Notes: generated by a model from the letters alone, not told the origin. A DNA stretch of 64,000 bases from Balneolaceae bacterium (GCA_034521445.1 JAXHMM010000003.1:124001-188000), one strand, 5' to 3'. Positions 46,825 to 56,431 are shown, counted from the first letter of the stretch. Made by a program: numbers and translations.

Positions 46825-48099
46825 ATGGTCATGGAACTGTCTCCAATGAGAAGTCTCCCAATTGCAGTAATATTGTGTACTTGTTTGGCCCTTCTAAGCT
46901 GCGAAATGGGAACATCACCGGTACCTACTAATACTCAAAAGGTGCCTGCTTATATCGACTCTCTGGACAATGTAGATATTGTTTCCATAAGAGAAGAAGG
47001 TCTTGATACGGCCGAAATAGAAAAAGTGGGTATCTATCAAAGCAATGAAGAAGTGTTTATCAAGGGATATCCGGGTGAAGTCATGGTCGATATGAAAGGC
47101 CAGGTTTATATTGAAGCATTTGTACCAGGAGAAGCTGGTATATATGTGTTCGACTCAGATGGAAAGTATGTTACGACCATAGGACGACATGGTAAAGGTC
47201 CGGGAGAGTTCCTTACTCTGGCAGCATTGAATCTCAAGAACGGTCGTTTATATATCTATGATGCGCATCAGGAGAAAATTTCGGCCTTTTCCACAGATAC
47301 CTTCGAGCTAGTATATGAAGAAACCATAAAAAGAGATTCACTTGAGAGCAAGGATCTGTTGGCTATGCAACCAAGAAATGAACTATTCATCAAGGAGGAC
47401 AGCTCATTCGTAATGAATTTTTTCCGTGCTGTAAACTCCAATGAATACAGAAATATTCATTATTTGGCAATATCATCCCGGGGCCAGATTAAGCCCCAAA
47501 AATTGATTACGGTCAAGCGCTCTACAATATATGAACCGGCAACCTCGCATAATTCAGGAGGGTACTTCAGGGTAGCTAGAACATTGCCCTTTTCCCGCGG
47601 ATCGTTGGTTGCTTTATCCAGCAATGGAACATTCTATACAAACTGGAATGATGATTTTTTAATTAAGGAATATGCGCCGGATGGTAGCTACAGGCGAGCC
47701 TATTACTATCCCTATGTGCGAAGTGAATTATCCGTATCTGAAATTGAGGTCGGCGATGGCATGAGATCATTAATTGACGATAATCGAGATGTCTTACCGG
47801 ATACCTGGCCTGCAGTTCATACCATTGAAACCGATGACCAGGATCGTTTATGGATATCAACCATAACAGAAAGTGATTCAACTTTTCAATGGTGGGTATT
47901 GAACGGCCATGGTAAATTAGTAGCTCGATTCAGATGGAAAGGAAGTAGGGACGACCGAAGTGGGATGCTCAAGCCTATGATTACAATCCACAATAATCAT
48001 ATTTACACTCGAAAACTCGACTTCAGGAATGAAGTCTATCAGATTATAAAATACCGGGTTTCCTTCAAACCGCATCCGCATTTTCAGCCAAGGCGGTAG
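46825..48099 (+). CDS. 6-bladed beta-propeller lipoprotein, AT-rich
   Basis: A secreted lipoprotein of up to 424 aa. The signal peptide ends in a lipobox (ALLSC). The body is a six-bladed propeller of the NHL-like type frequent in Bacteroidota (GIYVFDSDGKYVTTIGRHGK, GKGPGEF, LYIYDAHQEKISAFS). The start may be 46825, 46831 or 46846; the last gives the most typical signal peptide (MRSLPIAV). Base composition is strikingly AT-rich compared with every neighbour and its codons differ, so it was probably acquired by transfer. The role is unknown. Confidence 0.82.
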   Translation: MVMELSPMRSLPIAVILCTCLALLSCEMGTSPVPTNTQKVPAYIDSLDNVDIVSIREEGLDTAEIEKVGIYQSNEEVFIKGYPGEVMVDMKGQVYIEAFVPGEAGIYVFDSDGKYVTTIGRHGKGPGEFLTLAALNLKNGRLYIYDAHQEKISAFSTDTFELVYEETIKRDSLESKDLLAMQPRNELFIKEDSSFVMNFFRAVNSNEYRNIHYLAISSRGQIKPQKLITVKRSTIYEPATSHNSGGYFRVARTLPFSRGSLVALSSNGTFYTNWNDDFLIKEYAPDGSYRRAYYYPYVRSELSVSEIEVGDGMRSLIDDNRDVLPDTWPAVHTIETDDQDRLWISTITESDSTFQWWVLNGHGKLVARFRWKGSRDDRSGMLKPMITIHNNHIYTRKLDFRNEVYQIIKYRVSFKPHPHFQPRR

Positions 48100-48137
48100 T
48101 AGTTCCGTTCAGCCCATGGAGCTGCCCTCCGCAGGTA

Positions 48138-49265
48138 TCAGATCTTCTGCGCCACCTGCTCGGCCGTCCCGGCGTACCAGCCGGCGAAGGTGTCCTCCCG
48201 GATCTGCTCGCGCATCTGACGCATCAGCCACATATAAAAGGTGAGATTGTGCAGGGAGGCGAGCTGCAGTCCCAGCAGCTCGTCGTTGCGGAACAGGTGG
48301 TGCACGTAGGCCATGCTGTAGTCCCGGCATAGGCTGGTGGGAAACTCCTCGTCCAGCGCCTTATGGTGGTTCTTCCACTTGGCGTTCTTGAGGTTGATCA
48401 CCCCGTTACGCGTGAAGATCTGTCCGGTCCGGGCGTTACGCGTGGGAATCACGCAGTCGAACATGTCCACTCCCCGGGCCACGGCGTGCAGCAGGTTGGC
48501 GGGCGTGCCCACCCCCATCAGGTAGCGCGGCTTGCCGGCGGGGAGGTCGTCCGTATTCAAGTCCGTCATTTCGTACATCAGCTCGGTCGGCTCGCCTACG
48601 CTGAGTCCCCCGATGGCGATGCCCTCGAAGCCCATCTCCGCCACAGCCAGCGCCGACTCCCGGCGCAGGTCGCGAAAGGTGCCCCCCTGCACGATGCCGA
48701 ACTGGAACTGCCGGTGTCCATACTGGGGCTCAGTGTCCAGGAAGGCCTGCCTCCCCCGCTCTTCCCACCGGTGGGTAAGCCGCATGGATTCCTTCACGTA
48801 AGAGCGCTCGGCGGGGTAGGGCGGACACTCGTCGAGCACCATCATTATATCGGAGCCCAGCACGCGCTGGGTTTCCACCACATTTTCGGGAGTGAACCAG
48901 TGCTCGGAGCCGTCCAGGTGGCTCTTGAACCGGGCCCCCTTCTCCGTCAGCTCTCGGTTGTCGGAGAGCGAGTAGACCTGGTAGCCGCCCGAATCGGTGA
49001 GAATGGGACGCTCCCACGACATAAAGCGATGCAGTCCTCCGGCCTTGCCAATAATTTCGTTGCCTGGACGCAGGTATAGATGGTAGGTATTGGCGAGTAA
49101 GATCTGTGCCCTGACCCGCTCCGCCAGCTCATCCTGGCGGACGGCCTTTACGCTGGCGTGGGTGCCGACGGGCATGAAAAAGGGGGTTTGGATCGTGCCG
49201 TGGTCGGTGGTCAGCTTCCCGGCGCGGGCCTTGGTGGAGCTGGCGACTGTCTCTAATTCAAACAA
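48138..49265 (-). CDS. tgt: tRNA-guanine transglycosylase
   Basis: A 375-aa enzyme that exchanges guanine-34 for a queuosine precursor in tRNAs for Asp, Asn, His and Tyr. The active-site regions DSGGYQVYSL and FDCVIPTRNARTGQ are intact. In the zinc site the usual C-x-C is missing: FPTSLCRDYSMAYVHHLF keeps only one Cys, and the later His (SLHNL) remains. Loss of these cysteines is typical of Bacteroidota Tgt. The YhhQ transporter at 40282 supplies the precursor. Confidence 0.95.
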   Translation of the reverse strand: MFELETVASSTKARAGKLTTDHGTIQTPFFMPVGTHASVKAVRQDELAERVRAQILLANTYHLYLRPGNEIIGKAGGLHRFMSWERPILTDSGGYQVYSLSDNRELTEKGARFKSHLDGSEHWFTPENVVETQRVLGSDIMMVLDECPPYPAERSYVKESMRLTHRWEERGRQAFLDTEPQYGHRQFQFGIVQGGTFRDLRRESALAVAEMGFEGIAIGGLSVGEPTELMYEMTDLNTDDLPAGKPRYLMGVGTPANLLHAVARGVDMFDCVIPTRNARTGQIFTRNGVINLKNAKWKNHHKALDEEFPTSLCRDYSMAYVHHLFRNDELLGLQLASLHNLTFYMWLMRQMREQIREDTFAGWYAGTAEQVAQKI

Positions 49266-49395
49266 TTTCGGTAAGGGATGGCTTTTCAGGGCTACCTATA
49301 GGATACGCCTCAATGCTTCGTTAAAGCGTATCAAGGCCAATTCAAATACGTATTGAGCAGGAGTATAACCAAAATTTCGTGTTAAATTAACGCCA

Positions 49396-49403
49396 TAATT
49401 TTG
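49396..49403 (+). promoter_or_regulatory. Candidate -7 element (TAnnTTTG) for the polyprenol-phosphate glycosyltransferase operon
   Basis: TAATTTTG is a full match to the Bacteroidota -7 consensus, 23 bases before the ATG at 49427. The matching -33 element is weak (TTTCG near 49375). Confidence 0.45.
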
Positions 49404-49426
49404 TATTCTTTTCCTTATTCCATAGC

Positions 49427-50194
49427 ATGGAAGCCCGAATTCCGAGCATATCCGACCAAGTCCTGATGCGTTCCGATACTCTCATCATCGTCCCCACCTA
49501 CAACGAGTCGCACAACATCGTGCGGCTGATTGAGATGGTGTTCGGGCTGGACACAGAGATGGATCTGCTGATCGTGGACGACGGCTCGCCTGACGGGACG
49601 GCCGAACTGGTGGAGGAGAAACAATCCGACTACCCGGACCGCCTCCACATGATCCGCCGGGAGGGTAAGCTTGGATTGGGTACGGCCTACGTGCGGGGTT
49701 TCGAGTTCGCCCTGGAGCGGGATTATATCTACATATGCGAAATGGACGCCGACTTCTCCCACAACCCTGAAGATCTCCCCCACCTGGTCGACGAGGTCAG
49801 GGAGAACCGGGCGGATCTGGCCATCGGCTCCCGCTATTCCAAGGGTATAAGCATCGTCAACTGGCCGCTGAGCCGGCTCATTCTTTCGTTCACCGCCAAC
49901 CTCTATGCGCGCTTCATCACCGGCCTCCCCATACACGACACCACCGCGGGCTTCAAATGCATTCACCGCAGGGTGCTCGAGAAAATCTCCGTGGGCAACA
50001 TTCGTTCCAACGGCTATGCCTTCCAGATCGAACTGCATTTCCGTGCCTGGCAGGCCGGATTCCGCCTGAAGGAGGTCTCCATCATCTTCCGGGAGCGCGA
50101 GGAAGGGGTCTCCAAGATGTCCAAGGCCATCGTATGGGAGGCGATCTGGAGGGTCTGGACCCTGAAGGTGCAGAGTATCGTGGGGACGCTCTAG
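49427..50194 (+). CDS. Polyprenol monophosphomannose synthase-like glycosyltransferase (GT2)
   Basis: A 255-aa GT2 glycosyltransferase of the dolichyl/polyprenyl-phosphate mannose synthase type. The nucleotide-sugar site is [10 protein letters not shown], and the metal-binding motif is [19 protein letters not shown] and the C-terminal REEGVSKMS are family-typical. There is no membrane domain, as in the soluble bacterial form. The product would be a lipid-linked sugar for protein or glycan glycosylation. The start could instead be the Met at 49466. It is the first gene of a nine-gene collinear cluster. Confidence 0.88.
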   Translation: MEARIPSISDQVLMRSDTLIIVPTYNESHNIVRLIEMVFGLDTEMDLLIVDDGSPDGTAELVEEKQSDYPDRLHMIRREGKLGLGTAYVRGFEFALERDYIYICEMDADFSHNPEDLPHLVDEVRENRADLAIGSRYSKGISIVNWPLSRLILSFTANLYARFITGLPIHDTTAGFKCIHRRVLEKISVGNIRSNGYAFQIELHFRAWQAGFRLKEVSIIFREREEGVSKMSKAIVWEAIWRVWTLKVQSIVGTL

Positions 50195-50237
50195 TTCTTA
50201 TATTCCAAGACATTTATACCAAAGAACAAGGACATTC

Positions 50238-51209
50238 ATGCAGTACCTGGATTTCGAACAGCCCATAGCGGACCTTGAGAACAAGATCAAGGAGCTCAAC
50301 GAGATCAGCGTGGCCGATGACGACGTACTCGCGCCCGAGATCGAACGCCTCCAGGAAAGGGTGGACGAACTGCGGGAGTCGATTTTCACCAATCTCACAC
50401 GCTGGCAGAAGGTGCAGCTGGCGCGACATCCCGACCGGCCCTATACCCTGGACTACATCTATCGCATCACCGAGAATTTCGTGGAACTGCACGGCGACCG
50501 TTACGAAAGTGACGACAAGGCGATCGTCGGGGGACTGGCCACCATTGAAGGGCGCTCTGTGATGATTATGGGTCACCAGAAGGGTCGTGACACCCAGGAT
50601 CGCAAGTTCCGCCGTTTCGGCATGGCCAACCCGGAAGGGTACCGCAAGGCCTACCGCCTGATGAAACTGGCTGAGAAGTTCGGCATCCCGGTGATCACCC
50701 TGCTCGACACCCCAGGCGCCTTTCCCGGATTGGAAGCCGAGGAGCGGGGACAGGCCGAGGCCATCGCCAGAAACCTCAAGATGATGGCTACGCTCAAGGT
50801 ACCCATTATCACTGTGGTCATCGGGGAGGGGGCCAGCGGGGGCGCCATCGGCATTGGCATGGGCAACGAAGTCTACATGATGGAAAATACATGGTACTCG
50901 GTCATATCGCCCGAATCGTGCTCGTCCATTCTCTGGAAAACCTGGGATTACAAAGAGCAGGCTGCCTCCGTGCTCAAACTGACGGCCGCCGACCTGGAAG
51001 AGATGGAGGTAATTGACGGGATCATTAAAGAGCCGCTGGGAGGCGCCCACCGCGATCCCGATGCGGCTGCCGAAGCTGTACGCGGGCAGCTGGTGAAGTC
51101 CCTGAAGAAAATGGGCCGCCTGAAAGCCGAAACACTGGTGTCGCGGCGCATCGAAAAGTATTCTTCCATGGGCGAGTGGAAAGAGGCTTCCCCAACCAAA
51201 AAGAAATAA
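50238..51209 (+). CDS. accA: Acetyl-CoA carboxylase carboxyltransferase subunit alpha
   Basis: A 323-aa alpha subunit. It forms malonyl-CoA for fatty acid synthesis together with AccD. The crotonase-like core has [38 protein letters not shown] and [10 protein letters not shown]. The N-terminal coiled region ([18 protein letters not shown]) is normal. The length is usual. It follows the glycosyltransferase by 43 bases and precedes the thioesterase by six. accD is not in the window. Confidence 0.97.
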   Translation: MQYLDFEQPIADLENKIKELNEISVADDDVLAPEIERLQERVDELRESIFTNLTRWQKVQLARHPDRPYTLDYIYRITENFVELHGDRYESDDKAIVGGLATIEGRSVMIMGHQKGRDTQDRKFRRFGMANPEGYRKAYRLMKLAEKFGIPVITLLDTPGAFPGLEAEERGQAEAIARNLKMMATLKVPIITVVIGEGASGGAIGIGMGNEVYMMENTWYSVISPESCSSILWKTWDYKEQAASVLKLTAADLEEMEVIDGIIKEPLGGAHRDPDAAAEAVRGQLVKSLKKMGRLKAETLVSRRIEKYSSMGEWKEASPTKKK

Positions 51210-51215
51210 CCCCCC

Positions 51216-51656
51216 TTGCTGCCCGACCGAGAACCCGCATTTACCTATCGCCACACCCTGCGCAGCCGGTACGGGGAGACCGACAAGATGGGCTTCGTCT
51301 ACTATGGACGCTACCTGGAGTACTTCGAGGAGGCCCGCACCGAAATGATCCGTTCGTTGGGCATGCCCTACAGCCAGCTGGAAGAGGAGGGTTTTATGCT
51401 TCCTGTGGTGCATGCCTCCATCGACTATAAGGCGCCTGTATTCTACGACGAATTGATCCACGTGCACGTGTATCTCTTCGAGCTGCCTTCCGTAAAATTG
51501 GAAACCTGGTACCGGATTTATACCGATCGGACTGATGCAGCCCACGCTGCGGGTAAGGTGACGCTCTGTTTTATGAAGGCCGACAGCCGCAGGCCTTGCC
51601 GAGCCCCTGACTCGTTTTTGAAGGGTCTGGAACCGCATTTTGACGAAGCAACCTGA
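51216..51656 (+). CDS. Acyl-CoA thioesterase (YbgC/4HBT family)
   Basis: A 146-aa hotdog-fold thioesterase. The active-site motif YGETDKMGFVYYGRYLEYFE holds the conserved Asp. The start is a TTG at 51216; no ATG lies near the expected N-terminus. It is placed six bases after accA, and it hydrolyses short or branched acyl-CoAs, or has a role with envelope lipids. Confidence 0.88.
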   Translation: MLPDREPAFTYRHTLRSRYGETDKMGFVYYGRYLEYFEEARTEMIRSLGMPYSQLEEEGFMLPVVHASIDYKAPVFYDELIHVHVYLFELPSVKLETWYRIYTDRTDAAHAAGKVTLCFMKADSRRPCRAPDSFLKGLEPHFDEAT

Positions 51657-52211
51657 GTGACGCACGTCGTATCTGAGCCAAGCCCGACACCAAGCAATCA
51701 ACTTATGCCCATTGGCCGACACCATTACGGACTCTATACCTATGTGGCGGGTGCCGTGACTTTCGTGGCTGTCGCAGCCCTGGGAGGAGGACTTTGGGGA
51801 CAGCAGACCCACTGGATGCTGCAGTGGCAGCACACCATGTTTGAACTGCTTTGCCACCAGATACCCGACCGCTCCTTCTGGCTGGGCGGGCAACCCATGG
51901 CCGTCTGCAGCCGCTGCATGGGCGTGTACGGCGGCATGCTGGCGGGCGTGCTGATCGTCCCCATGGCCGGAAGCGTGTTTCCCACGGTGCGGCGCCGGTT
52001 GCGATTTGACTTCCTCAAATGGGCCGTCGCCGGGACCGCAGCGCTCAATGGGGCGGACATACTTGGAAATATGCTCTCTTTTTGGCAAAATACCCTGCAC
52101 TCGCGCCTGGCCCTCGGGCTCCTGGTAGGCGTAGCAGTCTCGGCCCTGATTATATCGGCAATGACAACCCATAACGAAAAAAAGGAAATCCTGCACTATG
52201 GAACAGCATAA
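51657..52211 (+). CDS. DUF2085 family membrane protein
   Basis: A 184-aa protein with three to four membrane helices and the DUF2085 motif CHQIPDRSFWLGGQPMAVC with SRCMGVYGG following. The GTG start directly adjoins the preceding stop; an ATG at 51705 is a possible alternative. The Cys/His motif may bind a metal or heme. Its last 14 bases overlap the next gene. Confidence 0.82.
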   Translation: MTHVVSEPSPTPSNQLMPIGRHHYGLYTYVAGAVTFVAVAALGGGLWGQQTHWMLQWQHTMFELLCHQIPDRSFWLGGQPMAVCSRCMGVYGGMLAGVLIVPMAGSVFPTVRRRLRFDFLKWAVAGTAALNGADILGNMLSFWQNTLHSRLALGLLVGVAVSALIISAMTTHNEKKEILHYGTA

Positions 52212-52773
52212 CGAATCGGAAATTCCCTCATACTGGCCATCGGTTGGGGTGGCAGGCCTCCTCTTCGGGGTCATTTTCTTCATCGTGGCCACAGGCGGCG
52301 CCTACATGACCATCGGCAGCGAACCTGTCGGGTCCTTTTTCTCCACCCAGACGGTGGGATACTGTCTGGCCTGCCTGCTCGGCGCCTTCGCTGGCATGAC
52401 CGCCATCTGGCACTACAATCGGGAGACGGGTATGAAACTCACCCTGGGCAAAGGCGCGCTCATTGGATTCTATTCCGGGGCGCTTATTGGAGTGATCGGC
52501 ACTCTGCTGAGTCAGATCTGGTATATAATCGATCCCGCCTTCACCGAGGAGCTGATGAACTGGACCATTGCAAATTTTGAGGCTATGGACCAGATGCCTG
52601 ATGAACAGCGTCAGGCCATGATTGACAGCACCTATTCCCAGTTTCAGAACATGCACTCCCTCTGGAATATCGTGCAGGGACTTCTCATGTACTCCATTGG
52701 GATGGGAATCCTTAATTCGCTGAGTGGACTGTTGGGCGTAATGTTCTTCGCTCGCAAGAAAGAGGACATCTGA
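52198..52773 (+). CDS. DUF4199 family membrane protein
   Basis: A 191-aa protein with four membrane helices and a charged loop (about 115-145), matching the Bacteroidota DUF4199 pattern of paired small-residue helices (GALIGFYSGALIGVIGTL). The function is unknown. Its stop abuts the start of the CPBP gene with no gap. Confidence 0.78.
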   Translation: MEQHNESEIPSYWPSVGVAGLLFGVIFFIVATGGAYMTIGSEPVGSFFSTQTVGYCLACLLGAFAGMTAIWHYNRETGMKLTLGKGALIGFYSGALIGVIGTLLSQIWYIIDPAFTEELMNWTIANFEAMDQMPDEQRQAMIDSTYSQFQNMHSLWNIVQGLLMYSIGMGILNSLSGLLGVMFFARKKEDI

Positions 52774-53781
52774 ATGACCCCCACCTCTGATCCCCTTTAC
52801 GGCGTCTACCGACCCTGGGTGGAGCGCAACGGCTTCGCCCACTGGGCCATGGCGCTTATCTGGCTGATTCTCGCCTTCGTTCTATTCCAGGTCATCGCCT
52901 CCATCGTGGCCGTCGCGCTTATTTTCGCGCGCACCGGGCTGGAGCTGAACATGGACGACACCATGGAGATGATGATGGCCAACCTGGACCTGCTTTTCGT
53001 GGGTAACACCCTCGGGCAGGTCTTCTTCCTGGGACTGCTGACGTGGTTTGTGAGTCGTTTTCACACCTCTTCATTTGAGCGTCCTTCTTTCTTCCGATTC
53101 CGTTGGCGGTCGAACACTCTCCAGATCACGGCCCTGACCGTCGTGCTGGTACTGGTTATGCAGCCGGCCGTCTGGTTTCTCTCCTGGCTGAACGCAATGA
53201 TACCGGCGCCTGAATTCTTTGAGTCCATGCAGGCCTCCCAGATGGAAATGATCGAGATGTTTCTGAAGGGGGACCATATCATCTGGCTGACGCTTTTTCA
53301 CGTGGCGCTGGTGCCGGCCGTTTGCGAGGAGGTGCTTTTCCGCGGGTATGTCCTGCGCGCCTTCCAGAAGAGCTGGGGCGCCTGGACGGCCATCATCGTC
53401 TCCGGAATTCTTTTCGGCATGTACCACATGCAACTCACCAACCTGCTGCCACTGGCGGCCATCGGCATACTTCTGGCCTTCCTCACCTGGATTTCCGGGA
53501 GTATCGTACCGGCCATGGTGGCCCACTTTGTCAACAACGGGAGCAGTGTCCTTCTGGGCTCCTATTTTCCGGAATCGGCCCTGGCCGAGATCACCCCGGA
53601 GACCATGCCGCCCCTCTGGGCAGTGGTCCTGAGTCTAGTAATCTCGGGCTATATTCTGCACTATCTGGCCAGTAAGGGGGTGCCGGAAGAAGAACGGACC
53701 GCAGGGACGTCGGATGCCGACCCAGACACGTTCGGTAACAAAGACCAGTCCGGCACGACCGGGGAGGACCGCTATGTTTGA
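52774..53781 (+). CDS. CPBP family intramembrane glutamic protease
   Basis: A 335-aa intramembrane protease (CaaX/Rce1-like). The motifs are E185-E186-x3-R190 (CEEVLFRGY), F214-x3-H218 (FGMYH) and H251-x-x-N254 (AHFVNN). It has about eight membrane helices and a hydrophilic C-terminal tail. It probably cleaves membrane peptides. Its end overlaps the DUF2007 gene by eight bases. Confidence 0.92.
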   Translation: MTPTSDPLYGVYRPWVERNGFAHWAMALIWLILAFVLFQVIASIVAVALIFARTGLELNMDDTMEMMMANLDLLFVGNTLGQVFFLGLLTWFVSRFHTSSFERPSFFRFRWRSNTLQITALTVVLVLVMQPAVWFLSWLNAMIPAPEFFESMQASQMEMIEMFLKGDHIIWLTLFHVALVPAVCEEVLFRGYVLRAFQKSWGAWTAIIVSGILFGMYHMQLTNLLPLAAIGILLAFLTWISGSIVPAMVAHFVNNGSSVLLGSYFPESALAEITPETMPPLWAVVLSLVISGYILHYLASKGVPEEERTAGTSDADPDTFGNKDQSGTTGEDRYV

Positions 53782-54046
53782 AGGACCCGATCCCGAAGAG
53801 ATTGAAGACTGGGTCTGCGTGCTGGAGGGCAGTACGGAGCACGAGGTGGCCATGGCGCAAAATTTCCTGGCCAACATGGAGATCCCCTCCAACATCCTGT
53901 CGAAGCGCGACTCCGCCTACAGCTTGAACGTGGGCGAGATGGCCCTTGTCTACCTCTACGTGCCCAAGGAGTACGCCGCTGAGGCCAGGGAGGCCCTGGA
54001 CGAACTGAACGATATGGACCTGCCGCCCGGCGGGGAAGAGGAGTAG
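53774..54046 (+). CDS. DUF2007 domain protein (putative signal-transducing)
   Basis: A 90-aa acidic soluble protein with the DUF2007 ferredoxin-like fold: WVCVLEGSTEHEVAMAQNFL, then VYLYVPKEYAAEAREAL. The ATG at 53774 follows a GGAGG site. The frame extends upstream only within the CPBP gene. It overlaps that gene by eight bases and precedes cdsA by three. Confidence 0.82.
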   Translation: MFEGPDPEEIEDWVCVLEGSTEHEVAMAQNFLANMEIPSNILSKRDSAYSLNVGEMALVYLYVPKEYAAEAREALDELNDMDLPPGGEEE

Positions 54047-54049
54047 ATC

Positions 54050-54871
54050 TTGTCCGAACTCGCCACACGCATAGCGACGGCCCTCCCGGCAGCGGCGCTG
54101 CTGCTGTTTGCCGTCTGGATGGGCGGCTGGATTTTGTTCGGGGCGGCCGCGCTGCTCGCCCTCCTGGGCGTCCGTGAACTCCACCGGATCTGCAGCATGG
54201 CCGGATGGCAGGGCGATCCCGTCCTGGCGGCGCTGTTGGCCCTCTGGCTGCTGTCCGCGCCCATCAATCCCCACATGATGGCGACCGGCTTCGCGCTGAT
54301 GCTGCTGCTGGTCATCCGCGACCTGATGCGGGGCAGACCCGCCGACCTCGACCGACTGGTCGCCACCCCCTTTGTGGCTTTCTATCCCTCGGCCGGACTG
54401 CTGGCGTTGCTGCTCATCCGTGATACCGCTGCCGGCGACACCGGCTTCGCCCTGGTCGTGACACTTCTGCTGATGGTATGGGGCAACGATGTATTTGCTT
54501 ATTTCGGAGGCAAAGCCTTCGGCCGCCGGCCCATGGCGCCCCGCATCAGTCCCAGGAAGACCTGGGAGGGATTCGGATCGGGTCTGCTGGGAGCGGTGAC
54601 GGGCGTGATGCTGTCTTGGTGGCTGCTGCCCGGCCTGGACGCGCTCTCCTGGCAATTCCTGTTACCGGCCGCCGTGCTGGTGAGCCTCTTCGGACCTGCG
54701 GGCGATCTAACGGTGAGCCGCCTGAAGAGGGCGGCCGGCGTGAAGGACTCCTCCGGCCTGCTCCCGGGTCACGGTGGGGTGCTCGACCGCCTCGACGCAC
54801 TGCTGCTGGCCGCCCCGGTCTTCTGGCTTTACCTCCACCTGGCCCTGGAGGCAGGTTATGCCGCGATTTGA
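54050..54871 (+). CDS. cdsA: Phosphatidate cytidylyltransferase
   Basis: A 273-aa membrane enzyme that makes CDP-diacylglycerol for phospholipid synthesis. The signature SRLKRAAGVKDSSGLLPGHG, with GGVLDRLDALL behind it, sits near the C-terminus. PRKTWEGFGSGLLG is also family-typical. The start is a TTG. The gene overlaps the epimerase by 14 bases. Confidence 0.95.
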   Translation: MSELATRIATALPAAALLLFAVWMGGWILFGAAALLALLGVRELHRICSMAGWQGDPVLAALLALWLLSAPINPHMMATGFALMLLLVIRDLMRGRPADLDRLVATPFVAFYPSAGLLALLLIRDTAAGDTGFALVVTLLLMVWGNDVFAYFGGKAFGRRPMAPRISPRKTWEGFGSGLLGAVTGVMLSWWLLPGLDALSWQFLLPAAVLVSLFGPAGDLTVSRLKRAAGVKDSSGLLPGHGGVLDRLDALLLAAPVFWLYLHLALEAGYAAI

Positions 54872-55916
54872 ACGCAGGCTGGCCGTACGCAGGCTCCCCC
54901 TCCGGCACACCTTCCGCATTTCCCGCAGCTCCCGTGAGGCAGTGCACAACGTCTTCATGGCCCTGTCGGATGGACAGGTGACCGGCTACGGGGAGGCCGC
55001 TCCCAGCGCCCGATACGGCGAGGATCCCGGGGCGGTCCTGGATTGGATGGACGCTTTGCCCCTGGAGGCACTCGGGGAGGCTGGAAGTCCCGGCGAGCTG
55101 CGCGAGATCCTCGACCGCCACAACAGCGGCCGCCCGGTCTACGCCGCACGCGTGATGGCCGAGATGGCCTGGCTGGACTGGCATGCGCGCAGCGAGGGGA
55201 GGTCGCTTGGGCGCACCTGGTCGCCGGATCACGCCCGCACCCCGCCCACCTCCTATACCATCGGAATGGGGAGTCCGGAGGAGATTCGCAGAAAGGTGAG
55301 GGAGGCGGAAAATGCCGGGGCGCCCCTGCTCAAGGTGAAACTGGGGGACGCACACGACGAGGAGACCATCCGAACGGTCCGGTCGCTCACCGACAGGCCC
55401 CTGCGGGTGGACGCCAACGAGGGGTGGGGCGACCTGGATCTTGCGCACCGGCGCATCGCCTTTCTGGAGGGGCAGGGGGTGGAGATGGTTGAGCAGCCCA
55501 TGCCGGCCGGTATGGAAGAGGCCATGCGCGAGCTGAAGGCGTGGTCACCGATTCCCCTCTGCGCCGACGAGAGCTTCCGGGGAAGCGAATCCCTGGAGGA
55601 GCTGGCCGGGTCCTTCGACGTGGTCAACATCAAGCTGATGAAAATCGGAAGCCTGCTGGCGGCCCGCCAATCACTCCACCGCGCGCACGATCTGGGCTTG
55701 AAGGTGATGATAGGGTGCATGGTGGAGAGCTCGCTGGCCATAGCGGCGGGCGCGGCAGTGGCGCTGGAGGCGGACTACGCCGACCTGGACGGTTTCCTGC
55801 TGGTGGAGGGAGACCCCTTTGAAGGTCTTCACCTGAATGAGGATTACCGCATTGGCGTTGGGGAGGAGGCCGGCCTGGGCGTCAGTCCTTCCAGGGAGGC
55901 TGAAGTCTGGCGTTGA
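54858..55916 (+). CDS. Dipeptide epimerase (enolase superfamily)
   Basis: A 352-aa enzyme of the muconate-lactonising/enolase superfamily. The catalytic KxK is in LLKVKLGD, and the metal ligands lie in VDANEGW, MVEQPM and CADESF. The second lysine is in NIKLMKIG. The pattern fits L-Ala-D/L-Glu epimerases that recycle murein peptides. The frame is open upstream, but the ATG at 54858 gives the usual length. Its last 35 bases overlap the convergent MauE/DoxX gene. Confidence 0.9.
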   Translation: MPRFERRLAVRRLPLRHTFRISRSSREAVHNVFMALSDGQVTGYGEAAPSARYGEDPGAVLDWMDALPLEALGEAGSPGELREILDRHNSGRPVYAARVMAEMAWLDWHARSEGRSLGRTWSPDHARTPPTSYTIGMGSPEEIRRKVREAENAGAPLLKVKLGDAHDEETIRTVRSLTDRPLRVDANEGWGDLDLAHRRIAFLEGQGVEMVEQPMPAGMEEAMRELKAWSPIPLCADESFRGSESLEELAGSFDVVNIKLMKIGSLLAARQSLHRAHDLGLKVMIGCMVESSLAIAAGAAVALEADYADLDGFLLVEGDPFEGLHLNEDYRIGVGEEAGLGVSPSREAEVWR

Positions 55917-56340
55917 GCCAGAGCCCTGTTCCGGCCAGCACCAGGAGCACGGCATTGCGTATAAGGGTGAATTCAATGCCGGAGGCAAAGCCGAAGGCGC
56001 CGAAACAGCCGCAGTTTTCAACGCTCATGCCTTGCAGGTAGAAATAGCCGAGCACGCCGATAAAGAAGAGAAAGAGGACGATGGAGCCCGTCAACGCGGT
56101 GCGCAGCAGCCTGTTGAAAATAAGCAGCAGGCCCAGGAGCAGTTCCGCGACCGAGATGGCCAGGACGATGGGCCAGGTATACTCTATGAGCCAGTAGAAT
56201 TCCGTGGCCATCAGTTCCACCAGGTAGCGCGCGTCGCTGCTGTTGATGAGCTTCCCGATGCCCGAGAAGATGAAAAGCACGCCGAGGAAGGCGCGGATGG
56301 CGATGAGGGACCAGTGCTTGACGGGGAATCGGTGCTTCAT
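55882..56340 (-). CDS. MauE/DoxX family redox-associated membrane protein
   Basis: A 152-aa protein with four membrane helices. The start MKHRFPVKHWSLIAIRAFLG suits the family. The motif NCGCFGAFG (a C-x-C pair just after the third helix) is typical of MauE-like proteins that support disulfide formation or quinone-linked redox. The frame is open upstream, but those residues are not hydrophobic. Divergent from the TIGR01777 gene. Confidence 0.82.
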   Translation of the reverse strand: MKHRFPVKHWSLIAIRAFLGVLFIFSGIGKLINSSDARYLVELMATEFYWLIEYTWPIVLAISVAELLLGLLLIFNRLLRTALTGSIVLFLFFIGVLGYFYLQGMSVENCGCFGAFGFASGIEFTLIRNAVLLVLAGTGLWLNARLQPPWKD

Positions 56341-56431
56341 GGACTCGGGATTAGACGAATTTCCTTTCGGCCGTGGAATGGTTATATACGGAGTAATGTA
56401 ATGCTTTGCAGATTGGATCAAAACGAATGAT

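Noticed and set aside
50214-52292. 692-aa minus-strand open frame
   Set aside because: It covers accA, the thioesterase and DUF2085, which all have family motifs on the plus strand.
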